A DNA stretch of 64,000 nucleotides, taken from assembly GCF_963259705.1 (NCBI RefSeq), contig NC_081844.1:11951715-12015714 (forward strand), given 5' to 3'. The notes under the pieces are model-generated. The model saw only the letters and a program-made list of their open reading frames with translations. It was not told the DNA's origin and made no database searches. Shown in pieces: positions 11,393 through 23,270 of the stretch (the stretch's first letter is position 1; every line of letters starts with the position of its first letter). Position numbers and translations under genes: made by a program. This DNA is from Myotis daubentonii. Its lineage: Eukaryota; Chordata; Mammalia; Chiroptera; Vespertilionidae.

Positions 11393-12584
11393 TAATGCCA
11401 AATAAAAATTTACCAATAAAGGCATAAGCAAAACACATTTTCTAAGCCCTTACGTGCCTGAGCTTAAACACATGAAAGATAACTTCTCTGAGCATAGAGG
11501 TCGAGTTATGCTTTTTAAAAATTTTTTTGAAACACTGTTGTTACTCTTTTGTCTCTTGGTATTTCATGCTTTATAGATGACTTGAGGCCAGCTTGCTTAT
11601 TGTTGTTGTTTTTTGTCAAGTATTCTTTTTATTTATTTTCTAGCCAATATGCTTACAGAATGGTTTCCCTAATCAAACTTAAAAATGTCTCCGGGAAACT
11701 TCTAGTTTGGGGGATTATGTTTTCAGGCCTACTTCCTGGAACCCAGTGCACACTTTAGCACCCAGTGCTAAAGCTAATCCTCCAGTGGCACCTTCCTCAG
11801 CTCACTCTCTCTTGGAATTCATACTACTGATATTTTGGATCTCCTATACCTGCCCTCTTTTTTATTTTGCCCTTTTCTTATATTATTCATTGTTTTCTTA
11901 TTTTCTTTTGACTTCTATTTGAATTTCTTGCTTGTGTTGTATTTTACTTGTTATATACAGTATTCTTCACATTCCCTCCACTTCTCTCCATTTCTATAGC
12001 ATGTTGTAACGTCTTCATTATTGCTGATGCTTGTTTTATAAACCCAATAGCTCCTTGAGTATCATTTCAATACAACTTAGAGGTTTTCTTCCATATCACT
12101 CTTTTAAAGATGGGCTTTTGCTCTGATTCCTCAGATTGATATCCTCTACTGAACAGCTGAATCTTTTCACATAAACAATAATTCTCTTTTTGTTCAACCT
12201 CACAGAGGACAACCTAGTTATAATTTTTTTAACGGGCTCTCTTTGGTCCCTGTCCAAATCTGCCAGACTCAAATTAGGGGAGAAGAAAATAATTGTCATT
12301 GTTGTAGTTGAGTACAGATCTATGTATCCATAGGAGCAATGAAGGAGATGGAGGAAAAAGGGTTCACTTTTGCACAGAAGCTTCTTTGTTGTGTTTGCTG
12401 GGCACAGCGGGCACAATGGCCCTCCTCTGGGCAGTTAGTTGCCAGTAAGAAACCTGCTGCTTACAAGTTGATTGTGTAGTTTGATCCATTATAATGAGAA
12501 ATGTTTTTGAAATTTTCCTTGCAATCTGCTGCATGCTTTTAAAAATGATTTTGCTATCGTTAGGAAATAACTAAAGGACAGTCT
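11393..12584. other. unassigned AT-rich non-coding sequence
   Basis: No coding signal. AT-rich with T-runs; the 11560-12080 part resembles worn antisense L1 but I cannot place it. A 106-codon minus-strand frame (12096-12416) shows no family motif. Confidence 0.35.
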
Positions 12585-12594
12585 CAGAAATTGA

Positions 12595-12809
12595 TTTATT
12601 TTTTAAATATTTTTATTGATTTCAGAGAGGAAGGGAGAGGAGATAGAAATAGAAACATCAGTGATGAGAATCATCAATTGGCTGCCTCCTGCACGCCCCC
12701 TACCGGGGATGGAGCCTGCAACCCGAGCATGTGCCCTTGACTGGAATTGAACCCAGGACCCTCCAGTCTGCAAGCCAACACTCTATCCACTGAGCCAAAC
12801 AAGCCAGGG
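12595..12809 (-). mobile_element. VES SINE
   Basis: Antisense VES with an oligo-T/AT tail at the left and head complement '...tatccactgagccaaacaagccaggg' at the right. Target duplication CAGAAATTGA at 12585-12594 and 12810-12819. Confidence 0.93.
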
Positions 12810-12884
12810 CAGAAATTGACTTTTTAAAGGACATTCTAGGATGGATGAAATCCCAGAAGAACAAACTATTCCTAAAGAAATCAT

Positions 12885-13112
12885 AGCAGTAGTTCTCAGC
12901 CAGGGGTGAGTCTGCCCCTTAGGGGACACTTGGCATGTGTGGAGACATTTTTGGCTGTCACAATTTCACAGTTGGGGTGACAAATGCTATTGGCATCTAG
13001 TGGGTAGAGGCCAGGGATACTGCTAAAATGCTATAATACACAGGACTGCCCCACCACAAAAAATTATCCAGCCTCAAATGACAATAGTGCCCTGATTGAT
13101 ACCCTCTGGCTA
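12885..13112 (+). mobile_element. MER5A (hAT-Charlie) copy
   Basis: Follows the MER5A pattern end to end: 'gtagttctcagccaggggtgagt', 'ctgccccttaggggacacttggca', 'tggagacatttttggctgtcac', 'ggcatctagtgggtagaggccagggat', 'acaggactgccccacca'. A non-autonomous remnant of the ancient eutherian hAT-Charlie group. Confidence 0.9.
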
Positions 13113-13822
13113 ATATGATATGAATTCATAAAATCTATCAAAATGTTTAGAAAACACCACATTTAAAGAAGAACACCAATTTTTATTATTCATATTTTTA
13201 CTGTGTTTCCAACATCTTGGCTAGTGATTATAAATAAACTGAGGTTTCCAAATGCCCTAAGGTCCTTAAAAAAGTACGGACCTATATTTTGTAGTTGTCT
13301 ATCCACTATTTTTTGGTAAAATTTATGTAACAAAAAAATTCACTATTTTAACCACTTGAACATGTATAATTCAGTAGCTTTTAGTGCAATTACAATGTTG
13401 TGCAACTATCATGACTATCTACTTCCAAAACATTTTCATCATCGCAAAATATAACCCCATACCTTTTAGCAGTCACTCTCCATTTCCCCCATCCCATGCC
13501 TCTGGCAACATCAGTCCACTTTCCATTGAATGGATTTGCCTGTTCTTGATAGTACATATAAATGGAATCGTATAATATGTGACCTGTTCTTTATTTAGCA
13601 TATTGTTTTCAAGCTTCATTCATTTTGTAGCATATGTCAATACGTCATTGCTTTTTATAACTAAATAATATTTCATTGTATGGATACTATATTTTATTAA
13701 TGTATTCATTCAGTTGATGGACATTTTAGTTGTTTCTATCTTTTGGCTCTTGTGAACAGTTTTGGCTCTTGTGAATATCTATGTAAATGTTTTTGTTCAG
13801 ATACCTGTTTTCAAATCTTTTT

Positions 13823-14009
13823 TAAAAATATTTTTATTGATTTCAAAGAGGAAGGGAGAGGGAGAGAGAGATAGAAACATCAATGATGAGAGAGAATCAT
13901 TGACTGCCTCCTGCATGCCCCACACTGGGGATCTGCCTTGACCAGGGATTGAACCGTGACCTCCTGGTTCATAGGTTGATGCTCAACCATTGAGCCATGC
14001 CGGCTGGGC
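13823..14009 (-). mobile_element. VES SINE
   Basis: Antisense VES inserted into the L1. Target duplication of 19 bp (CCTGTTTTYAAATCTTTTT) at 13804-13822 and 14010-14028 with one difference. The head complement ends '...accattgagccatgccggctggg'. Confidence 0.94.
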
Positions 14010-14108
14010 CCTGTTTTTAAATCTTTTTGGCATATACCTAGGAGTAGAATTGCTGGGTCATGTAGTACTTATATGTCTAATTATTGAGGAACCAACAAAC
14101 TGTTTTTT

Positions 14109-14334
14109 TTAAATTCTTTTTTTAAAAATATATTTTATTGATTTTTCACAGAGAGGAAGGGAGAGAGATAGAGTTAGAAACATCGATGAGAGAGAAACAT
14201 CGATCAGCTGCCTCTTGCACATCCCCCACCGGGGATGTGCCCGCAACCCAGGTACATGCCCTTGACCGGAATCGAACCCGGGACCTCTCAGTCCGCAGGC
14301 TGATGCTCTATCCACTGAGCCAAACCGGTTTCAG
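14109..14334 (-). mobile_element. VES SINE
   Basis: Antisense VES, well preserved (GGACCTCTCAGTCCGCAGG and TCCACTGAGCCAAACCGG in the head complement). Target duplication CCAACAAACTGTTTTTT at 14092-14108 and 14335-14351. Confidence 0.95.
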
Positions 14335-14589
14335 CCAACAAACTGTTTTTTACAGTAGCTGCCCCAACTTACATACCTCCCACTAATGTATGACAATTTT
14401 AGTTTCTCCACATTTTCACCAATACTTATTTTCCTTTTAATTATAGCCATCATAGTGGATACTAAGTAATATCTCATTGTGGTTTTGCTTTACTTTCTCC
14501 TAATGCCTAATAAAGTTGAGCATATTACCTCTTGGCCATTTATCTATCTTCTTTGGAGTAGCATCTATTCAAATTCTTTGTTCATGTTT

Positions 14590-14805
14590 TTTATCCCACA
14601 TCACATGTTTATTTGGACTTAAACACTTATAATTTCATTCTAAACACTTTATTGATAAACATTTTGACATATGTAGTTATGCTATACAGAATATACAAAT
14701 CAAAGCTCTATGAATAATACACAGGGTTTTTAAAAATTATGTTTCATAAAGAATACAGAGAAAGGACAAATAACCACACATCCAATAGCTCAGAACCATT
14801 TTAAA
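14590..14805. other. 215-bp block foreign to the surrounding L1
   Basis: The antisense L1 reads smoothly to 'aaattctttgttcatg' (14590) and resumes at 'tgctgttgagttcttta' (14820). The block between them does not match L1 and shows no inverted ends, SINE boxes or tail that I can define. Confidence 0.4.
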
Positions 14806-15420
14806 GTTAAATTGTCTTTTGCTGTTGAGTTCTTTATTTAGTATTTCAAATACTAGGCCCTTATCAGATATATGATTTGTACATATTTTCTCACATTCTA
14901 TCTGTGGATTGTTCTTTCACTTTCTTGACAGTATCCTTTGATGCATAAATGTGTTCAATTTTTATGAAATCCTATTTATCTACTTTTTCTTTTGTTGTTT
15001 GTGCTTTTGATGTCATATCTAAGTAATCATTGTCTAATCCAAGATCACAAAGACTTATCACTCTGCTTCCTTCTAAGAGTTTTTTAGTTTTAGCTCTTAC
15101 AGTTAGTCCTTTGATCCATTTTGAAGTAATTTTTATATATGGTGTGAGGTAAGGTTTCAACTTCATTCTTTTGCACATAGAAATCCAGTTGTCCAAGCAC
15201 CATTTGTTGAAGATACTGTTCTTTCCCTCATTGAAAGTTCTTGACAACTTGTCAAAATTCCACTCACTATAGATACAGGAGTCATTTATGCACTCTCAAT
15301 ACTCTCCTATATTCTATATGTATATTATTCCTAGCCAGTTTCATTGTTTTGATTACGGTAGCTTTGTAATAAGTTTTGATATTGATACCCACTATTTTCT
15401 TTTACATTTTCAAAAGTTAA

Positions 15421-16544
15421 TAGAAACTTCCAAAAAGACTATCTCTTGTTAAGAAACTATGTAGAATAGTACCAGTACACAATTCCATAGAAATTCCTAA
15501 GTTCAAAAGCTCTGAAGATAGAAAGTTCTACATTCCTAATTTGGGGCCAAAACCTGACTTCATCAGAACTCATTTGACACCAAACCCAATCTGACCTCAC
15601 ATGAATCTATACATACTATGACATCTATGAGAATATATATTTCAGAATATGCAAAATATGAAATCTATATTTTATATAATACACTGAGTTGCAGAAAGAT
15701 TTATGTTTGCTTGTGAGGTGCTGCCCCACACCCCGCTGGTGCTGCCCCTCTGGTGGTGGTGTGCACTGTACAGAATATGACCTATATTACCATCATAACA
15801 TTGGAAAATCCTGAATTCCAAAGCACGCCTGATTCCAATGGTTTGGAAAAGAAATGGTACACCTGCATTATTCTATTAGGACCACACTGGTATCTCCTGA
15901 TACTCAACACTCTGGATAATTTTTTATCCTTGATTAGAAAAACAAGAGGAGAAACAAATCACTATAATGTGCTTCGTGTGACTAACATTTATGGCACAAG
16001 TGATCGCTGTTAGGCAATGGGCTAGGCACTTGATCTCATTTTAAATCTTTCAAAACACAGATTCTGTAGGAAAAACTAATGAAGTGACCCTTGGCAGTGA
16101 AAAGTTGTGAGTAGTTTTTCTGACCAATTTTTATTAAGTCAGAAGAAACTGTAAAGAAAAGCTGTGCCCTAAATTCAGGTCTTGCTTAACTCCTGTAGGT
16201 GGGAAATCAAAGAAAGTTTTCCTCCTCCTGTTGGGTAGCTGATGTCTGTCCTGTCCTCGGTGTCAGGACTGCTTCTTTGCCTTTTACAGTTTTGTTTTGC
16301 CTCATCATTCCTGAGAGAAAGTAGACCTGCCCAGATTCCCTGTCACCTCCGTCTGTAGCCATCACGGACTATTTGTGATTTCCAGATAATTCTCCTCCTG
16401 CAGATAGTTTACACAGTCTAAAATTTTGAATTTTCCTCAGTTTCTTTAGTCTGAACATTGCCATTCTGGATCATTCTTTAAAACAAAAATGCTAGGTTAC
16501 CATTGAGGTGCATACATTCAGCTCTCTGGTTCATCCAATCCTAT
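15421..16544. other. unassigned non-coding sequence
   Basis: No supported gene or repeat. An 86-codon frame at 15753-16013 has no family signature. Confidence 0.4.
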
Positions 16545-16720
16545 ATCCTTAGCCTATTGTTTAAGTGTCATTTTACTTAATTCCATAGTTCCCCTATAAA
16601 ATTATCTGGAGGTATTTTTTACCCTTGTTTCACCTGCCTGAGAAATGAGGCTCATAGAGGTTAGTTTATTCAATGTCACCAGTAACAGAAGGATCATCAT
16701 GATTTTTCCTCTTTGATGCA
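16545..16720 (-). mobile_element. MIR SINE remnant
   Basis: Antisense MIR pattern: 'gaggtattttttaccc', then 'gagaaatgaggctcatagaggttagtttattcaatgtcacc', the complement of the MIR core. Diverged. Confidence 0.6.
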
Positions 16721-16813
16721 TTAACTTCCTCAATATAACCATGCTGATTGAATAGAAAACAGGCAATGGTCATGCCACCATTTCCACAAGACAATAAAAA
16801 ATCCTACACTCTC

Positions 16814-17068
16814 ACCTGGCCGGTGTGTCTAAGTGGTTGAGCATCGACCTATGAACCAGGAGGTCACAGTTTGATTCCCGGTCAGGGCAGATGGCTGGGT
16901 TTCAGGCTCGATCCCCAATAGGGGGCATGCAGGAGGCAGCCGATTGATGTTTCTATCTTTCTTTCCCTCTCTATTTCTCTCTGAAATCAATATATATATA
17001 TACACACACACACACATATATATATTTATATATATATATATACACACACACATATATATGTTAAAAAG
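16814..17068 (+). mobile_element. VES SINE with TA/CA-expanded tail
   Basis: Starts 'cctggccggtgtgtctaagtgg' (A-box region), B-box-like 'cagtttgattcccgg', VES body and a TGAAATCAATATATATA tail that has grown into alternating TA and CA runs (16990-17060). Flanked by copies of AAAATCCTACACTYTCA (left ending 16813, right 17069-17085). Confidence 0.92.
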
Positions 17069-18129
17069 AAAATCCTACACTTTCAATGCTGACCATGTCA
17101 TTGCTAGCTCATATAATTTCCTGGATGAAGGGGAGACATAGACATATGAGAGAAATTGAAGCTGGAAAAAAAATCCAGGACAAATAAAGGCATAAGCAGA
17201 GAATAAGGAGAGCAGGGAGTTAATTATTAACAATGTGAGTCTAATGTTCACTGAGGTCTCAGATGTTTTCATGTCCTGATCTTATCCTCAACTTGCTGAT
17301 TAGTCAAAAATTGTTTATGAACATTCAGCATCTACTATAGGTTCAGTCCTAAACTAAGTCTTATAAAGGATCCTGAAAAAGATCTACTGCCTTTAAGTCT
17401 AACTGGGGAGGAAAGGATAACACCCATGAAACAATAGTTATCAGGACAAGATAACATTCTTTATCAATGCTGTAGGAGTTCGGAGGTGAGATGTGTCAGG
17501 AAGGGCTTAAATGGTCATGGAAACCTCTGTGGAAGAAGGGAATCTTCACTTGGGTCTTGAAAGGCAGGATTTAAAAAGTCAAGCTCCAAGGCAGGGGTGA
17601 GCACGGTAGGTTCTTGAGCCAGTGAGATAATCCCCTGGAGAGTAGTTAAGTGTGTGTGTGAGCACATGAGTCTATGCAGGAAGGGCCATGGGAGACATTG
17701 ATCAGGGTTGGTGGGACAACATTCTCCGGGGTGTCTTTTTCTAAGAGAACATTGGAAGACATTGTGAGTTTGGAGCAGGCGAGTGACATGGTGGATCAGT
17801 GTTAAATAAGAGTAGATCAGCTGTGATGGCAGGATGTGTTGAAGTGAGAAACTCAGACTGTTTGGTTTGAGGGAGGCCCTGAACAGGGGTGTGGCCATGA
17901 GACACAGCGAGTGGTGCAGAGAGACAAGACATTTCAAGGCACAGTCAATGAAAATCAGAAGCTGCTTATGAGGAAGCAGAGTAGGCTAAACAAAGGCAGT
18001 ATTATAGCTTTGAGTATGTGGTAGAGGGTTGTGGTGCTCTGGACAGAGATGCTGGAAAGAGGAAAACATCCTAGACAGTCATTAGTTTTTACCATATTCA
18101 GCCTGAAATCATAGTGTTTAAGTGGAACT

Positions 18130-18345
18130 ATCTAGAACTGTGTTATCCAATACTTAGCCTCAAGACACAGGTGGGGAATTAAATTCACTGAAATTAGATA
18201 AAATTAAAACTTTAGTTCCTCATTCAGGTTAACCACATTTCAAGTGTGCAATAGCTAAATATGCTATAATGGCTACCACATTGCAAGTCAGGTATAAAAC
18301 AGTTTTCATTATCTCAGAATGTTCTATCAGACAGGACTGATCTAG
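18130..18345. mobile_element. old non-autonomous DNA transposon (hAT-type MER)
   Basis: Opens 'gaactgtgttatccaata' and closes 'agaatgttctatcagacagga', with internal 'tcctcattcaggttaaccacatttcaagtg...atggctaccacattg'. This is the familiar mammalian fossil whose ends read CTGTCCAATA-like. The same family appears at 34985. Family name not assigned. Confidence 0.5.
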
Positions 18346-18597
18346 AGATCAGTAGAAAATATTAGCATTTGGGGAAGGAGAGCTCTTGAGATGAGAATGG
18401 GAAATTAGTGACACTAAGTCAATGGGTCATCTCTCAAGGAGAAAGGCCTAGGGCTAAATTTTAGGTCATGTATGAAGTTGAGAGAAACAGGCAAAAGAAG
18501 AACAAACAAAAATTGCCAGAGGTTTAGGAGAAGTGGGAGACTCAGCATAGCATAAAATCCTGGCAACAAAAAGAGGAGAAACTGTCAATGAGGAGGG

Positions 18598-18680
18598 CAT
18601 GAGGCGGGGGGGGGGGCGGGGGGCTAATGGGGGAGTAAGGACACATATGTAATACCTTAATCAATAAAGAACTTTAAAAA
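18598..18680 (+). mobile_element. extremely 5'-truncated L1 (83 bp)
   Basis: Just the G-rich end and tail of a bat L1: G-run (18604-18621), 'cacatatgtaataccttaatcaataaagaac' and oligo-A. Perfect target duplication AATGAGGAGGG at 18587-18597 and 18681-18691. Shows L1 activity after the host L2 had settled. Confidence 0.85.
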
Positions 18681-19200
18681 AATGAGGAGGGAGTGGTGTC
18701 AATGTCAATGCTGCATAGAAGTCAAGGATAAAGAGAACCAGGACAAAATTGTGTTTAGAATCTGAGGTCATTTGTGACCTATCAAACTCAATGAAGGAGT
18801 GAGAGAGAGAGATGGAGTTAAATAGGAACACCATAAATTGAGACCGGGAGAGGAGATTAGGGCCTAGGAACATCTCAGTGGAGTGGTAGGGATGGGGGCT
18901 TGTTCAGGAGGATGTGGGGAGAAGAAAATAGAGGTGAGGAGCAGAGCCAGCTGTTGGGAGAAGGAAGAAGAGAAATGAAGGAGACAACTATCACCACCAA
19001 GGGCTTCATGGTCAGTTATTATTTTTTCCCAAAGAATAGGAATATGGGTTAAAAAAAGAAGAAGAAGAAGAAGAAGAGGATTAGAAGAAGAGGGAGGGTG
19101 CCTGTGTAACGCCTCATGGTTGGGATGGAACGAGAAAGGGGTCACGAGGAGGGGATTATACTCTGGGAGCTCAGGAGAGAAGGGATAAAGAGAGTGGGTG

Positions 19201-19790
19201 GGCTTGTGGCCATTGACCTCTGAGATTGGGACAGTTGCTTAAAGCTAGAGGCTGCTTTAGCTTGGTTGCTCTCTTTTGCTCTCGTCTTCCCACTTGCCAT
19301 GCACAAGATTCTTCCTTTTGATCGATTTAATTTTGATTTGTTTTTCTAATGCATTAGACCTTAACATTTGTGCAGTGTTACTACCTAGCTTTCTATATTC
19401 CTCTAAAACCATTGTAAATAGACATGTGTCCTTATTATTTGTCCATGTCAGTGTCATCTGTTTTAAACTGTAAGGACAAGGACAGAGCCTGTTTAGCATG
19501 TGCTCCACAGGGCTTATCATACTACTATGAACATATGGGTAATTAATTCAATACTATTTAATTGTAAAGATCAATAATTATACTTGTATTTGAAGAGATT
19601 CTTTTAAAAATAGATGTATACAGTTGAATATGTGGGTATGCCTGTGTGTGTGTGTCTTGCCAACTCCACTGATCAAAGATAATTCATCCTCCTTGCCATT
19701 ATGGTAAAGAGTTATTAGAGATTGATTTAATTTTGGATTTTAGTTTATTATGGACTGGTACTAAATGCTTTCTGTGCACTATTTTATTTA
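19201..19790. other. mostly unassigned; possible sense L2 tail
   Basis: Around 19460-19530, 'aactgtaaggacaaggacagagcc' resembles the sense 3' region of LINE-2/MIR. The rest shows nothing I can name. Confidence 0.35.
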
Positions 19791-19794
19791 GTCC

Positions 19795-19945
19795 TTGAAG
19801 ACATTTTGAGTGATAGGTGTTCTAATTCTTATTTCAGAGGTGAGGAAATTGTGGCAGAGGCTGATTAAGTAACTTGCCCAGGGTCATGCAGCAAGAACAA
19901 GGGGCAGAGAAGAAACTGGAACCTGGTCTCTCTGGCACCCAGTCT
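19795..19945 (-). mobile_element. MIR SINE remnant
   Basis: Antisense MIR: 'ttatttcagaggtgaggaaattgtggc', 'taagtaacttgcccagggtcatgcagc', then 'gaaactggaacctggtctc' over the tRNA-like head. Confidence 0.75.
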
Positions 19946-21235
19946 TGTGCCCTTAGTGTCCTCTGTGTTCTCAGGCAGTGTGCTAAAGTGACTGCTACCA
20001 TGACTGGGTTGGCCACAGCTATGATCATGCCCACATAAGGATGTGTTTGCTCTCTACAGCCATAAATCTTCTCTCGTTACTGAGAGGTGGAAAAAATGGT
20101 TTGGGGGAAATAACACAAATAACACCTCCTGGTGTCAACCCAGCCTTGATGGGGGACAAAAGCGCTTAGCAACTCTTTCAAAGTATCCAAGACAAAACTT
20201 GACCTTTAAGCAGTTTCTCCATTTAGAGTTAAATTTATCTTCAACAAATATGGTTTGAATAAGTCAAGACCTCCTGTTTTAGCTATTTAACTGGGAAGGT
20301 AATATTTCCAATTCAATTTAAAAAATTTCCTTTGCCAAATTCCTCAGGACAAGAAAAAGAAAAGGAGAAAAAGGAATGCTAAAGTTCAGAATAAAAAGAA
20401 ACTTCCCAGGATGTGCATTGGTGCAAACCATAGCTGTGGTCATCGTAAATATCACTTTTTCCTTTCCAAACCAAAGTCTGGGGTTTCCATAGTAACTGCT
20501 ATTACTCCAGCTGGTTTGCATCATGATTTTTGTAGAGGAGCCAATGGAGCAGAATCCAGCTATGTCACAAAGTTCAGGCGTCACTATCAAATGGATCTTC
20601 TGGGGCAAATACCAGAAAGAAAATTATTGCGCACAACACCTTCTCCCACCCAAGCCCTACCTTCCCAACCCTTTGTGCTTTGCTATTATGCTGACCTAGT
20701 CCCTAGAACACCCAGAGTGGGCCTTCTTCTCAAAGTCAGACCATAGGCTGCGTCCAACTGTGACTTCTCCCTCTGTCTGTGGGCACTGGAAGGGAACTAA
20801 AGCTGTGGCTATTGATTTACTAATCAGAGTGTTCTTGGGCAATAGCGTTTCACAAGCATCAGAATGTAGATTTGACAGTCCAGGCCAACTGGCCTGCAGA
20901 CTGGAGAGACTGCATTGCCTCCCTGTGACTCACCCAGGCTTTCAGATGAAAGTGATTTCTCAAGGTCACTGCAAAGCTCAGTACAAAGATGTCTCGTATG
21001 GAGAACACATGGTGTGAAGGCACGAGAGAAGTTGTGCCCAGAGTCAGAGACTTGTGTTCCTCTTCTCACCTTTGATCTTGGCAGAATGAGCCTGACCCTG
21101 AGGACTTCAGTCCAATCATGGGACTATCATAGGAATGTATGCCTTTCCTCTCCCCACGCCCTCTCACCGTCCTCATCCCAAGCCCTGCTCCTATTTTCTA
21201 GGTGTAGAGAAGGAACTAGGGAGAAATATGTCTCC
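19946..21235. other. unassigned single-copy-looking sequence
   Basis: Several 80-115-codon frames overlap on both strands (for example 20411-20746 and 20915-21262), which argues against any being real. No domains recognised and no repeat identified. Confidence 0.4.
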
Positions 21236-21239
21236 TCCC

Positions 21240-21660
21240 ACCAAAGCATTTCCACTTCTTAAAATAAGTCCCAGCTTTCCTCTTCTAAGAAGCCATCCCA
21301 GAGTGGACTAGGATCTCACAATATCTTTGTCTACTTTATGCAAGAAATATATTCAGAACCTCCTGAGTGTCAGACACCAGGGGAAGGCCCACACTTATCT
21401 GAGCCCAATAAATGGCCATGATTATTACACAGACATGGTCGGAAGAGGGTGCTATTCCAATTTGGGGGACAAGTGGTCAAAAAAGGCTTCGTAAAAGAAG
21501 TGACTTGACTAGCATGATCCATAGCTGTCTAATCTAATTAGCATGCACATAATTATAGCATAGATTTTAAATACCTCTGCATGGGAGTCTGTCTTGTTAT
21601 CTCCTTAGATTACAAAAATCTTGAGTGTAAAAGCTTGGTCTTTATTATACTGGGTTGAAG
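21240..21660 (+). mobile_element. possible sense LINE-2 3' fragment, broken up
   Basis: 'tcccagctttcctcttctaagaagccatccc' and, after an unrelated stretch, 'ctccttagattacaaaaatcttgagtgtaaaagcttggtc' resemble the sense L2 3' region (CTCCTTGAGGG...-type motif). Weak. Confidence 0.4.
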
Positions 21661-21899
21661 ATCTGACTTAGAACAGAGCTGAGAGCGTAGAGAGGGTTAT
21701 TGTGGCCTTGACTCTGCCTTCAGAAACAAAAGGACAGATTGGAGGATCCATAGGCAGTTTGTGTGAGAGGGTGGCCCTGTGCAACAGTGGGAGACAGCTA
21801 AGCATGAGAGAGAAATGGGTTGACACCTGAGCCCAAAAGCTGAAGAAGGGGATTTGCATACAGTACTTTTATTTTCTACCATTTTCTACCTACATTTTA

Positions 21900-22090
21900 A
21901 GCATGATTTCAAACTTTTCTATTACCCTGGATCAGAAGCTCCATAATTGCTTCCTCTGTGACTGGGAAAGTTCTTTCTCTCCAGGCCTCAAGTTTTCATT
22001 TGATGAATGATGGCTTGGCCTGGGTGATTGTCTCTTAAGCTCTAAATTGTATTTCACAGGCTTAACCCGAACCAGCCCAATCAGCTTGGA
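21900..22090 (+). mobile_element. MIR-type SINE remnant
   Basis: Sense MIR-like order: 'tgtgactgggaaagttc', 'ctccaggcctcaagttttcatttg', then 'gcctgggtgattgtctcttaagctc'. Confidence 0.5.
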
Positions 22091-23094
22091 ATCCTCAGGG
22101 TCTAAACACACTAATAAGTACTGAATAAATATTTGAATTAAATTAAAGAGACTCCAGTTCTACATGTGAGATGATAAGACTGGGCTTAATGAAGAGCGTG
22201 GAGATCGGGGTGAGCTGTGCCGTGCTTTGTATGAATAGCAGAACCACAGGCTGGGTTCTCTACCTGTCACAGAGGCTGGGAAGGCGGCTTGGCTCTTCAG
22301 GCTGGCCCCACTTGGCTGCTTTAGGTGTGGATTCAGGCAAAGACTGGCCTGGGTCTTGTGTTGTGAAATATTTAACTACAAAAGAGAAAAAAATAAATTA
22401 TTCAAGTTGTTAAATGTGGTCTTATAAACTAAAGAAAGCCTCCAACTTTTTTTTTTTTTTTTTGGTGCCAGAAAAAGAAGCATGGTCTGAGACATCTGTG
22501 TGATTGGGCGCCTGTTTTGGTTTATACTCGGTTCTGACTTCGCTTTACACAGCCCCTAGAAACAGGAGTCTTGTGTTCAGTACGGACAGCCAACTGTGAC
22601 AACTCAAGCCAAAGAAATGGGAGTTTTCCTAACTCTGTTGTAGTGCTTCCATGACTTAAAGACGCTCTGTTTCCCTGTCCTCTGTGTTGCCTTCATAGAG
22701 ATTCAAGTAATAGTTAGGGTAGGGACTAAAGCCAACAAAGGTGGGAACACTTTTTTTACATCGTCTCCAATACGTGTTAGGGTGTTGGGGTGGCAGAGGA
22801 ATAGCCATTGAAAGTTTCATAAAGCAAACTCTTTTTTTCCCCTGTCCTATAAACATCTCCATTGTGGATGTCAGGAATACTTCTGCCTATCTAGTTGAGT
22901 ACCCAACAGTTATTGTAGACTTTAATTACTACTTCTTTTAGCTGTATATTCACACCTCCCTGACACTATTTTAATTCTAAATAATCAAGGTGAAGCAAAA
23001 ATAAATAAAAAGTCATTTTAGATGGGGCTGCAAAGACATAGGCAGATGCCTAGTAGAGGAAGGTGAACTCTGTGTGCTTTTTTTCTACTCACAA
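22091..23094. other. unassigned non-coding sequence with poly-T run
   Basis: A T-run at about 22448-22463 is the only notable simple feature. No gene or named repeat seen. Confidence 0.4.
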
Positions 23095-23270
23095 GACAAG
23101 TATTTTCCAGCACCTATGTGCTAAGCAATGTTACATCCACTTTTGTTTAATAATCACAGTTCTGTTAAGAACAGGGAAGTTAAGGACCAGTGCCTAATTA
23201 GGGAGAGGCAGAGCTGGGATTCAGACCTGGACCCCCTGACTCTGGGAGCAGCCCTTTGCCCCACAGCACG
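23095..23270 (-). mobile_element. MIR SINE remnant
   Basis: Antisense MIR: 'gcacctatgtgctaagcaatg', 'tttaataatcacag', 'gggaagttaaggaccagtgcc', 'gaggcagagctgggattcagacctgg'. Nearly the whole MIR length. Confidence 0.75.

Larger units (their letters stand above)
13300..15420 (-). mobile_element. L1M (L1MB-like) 3' UTR and 3' ORF2 region, interrupted
   Basis: Plus strand reads as antisense L1: 'tggtaaaatttatgtaac', 'caattacaatgttgtgcaac', 'ataaatggaatcgtataatatgtgacc', 'ttgtagcatatgtcaat', 'aggagtagaattgctgggtc', then 'agtcctttgatccattttgaagtaat' and 'gtccaagcaccatttgttgaagat', all in the expected order. Two VES SINEs and a 215-bp unrelated block interrupt it. No coding capacity. Confidence 0.8.
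17290..19200 (-). mobile_element. long LINE-2 copy
   Basis: About 1.9 kb of antisense L2 in collinear order. The 3' end is near 17310-17420 ('ctactgcctttaagtctaactgggg'). Then come the 'ggaagggcttaaatgg...tctgtggaagaaggg' part, 'gcaggcgagtgacatggtgg' (17778), the 'gcatagaagtcaaggataaagag' part (18713) and 'cagtggagtggtagggatgggggcttg' (18878). It is interrupted by a hAT-type fossil (18130-18345), a tiny L1 tail (18598-18680) and an (GAA)n run near 19057. No coding frame survives. Confidence 0.7.

Noticed and set aside
20318..21262. Cluster of 80-115-codon frames on both strands
   Set aside because: They overlap each other antisense, have no family signature and look like chance open frames in moderately GC-rich DNA.
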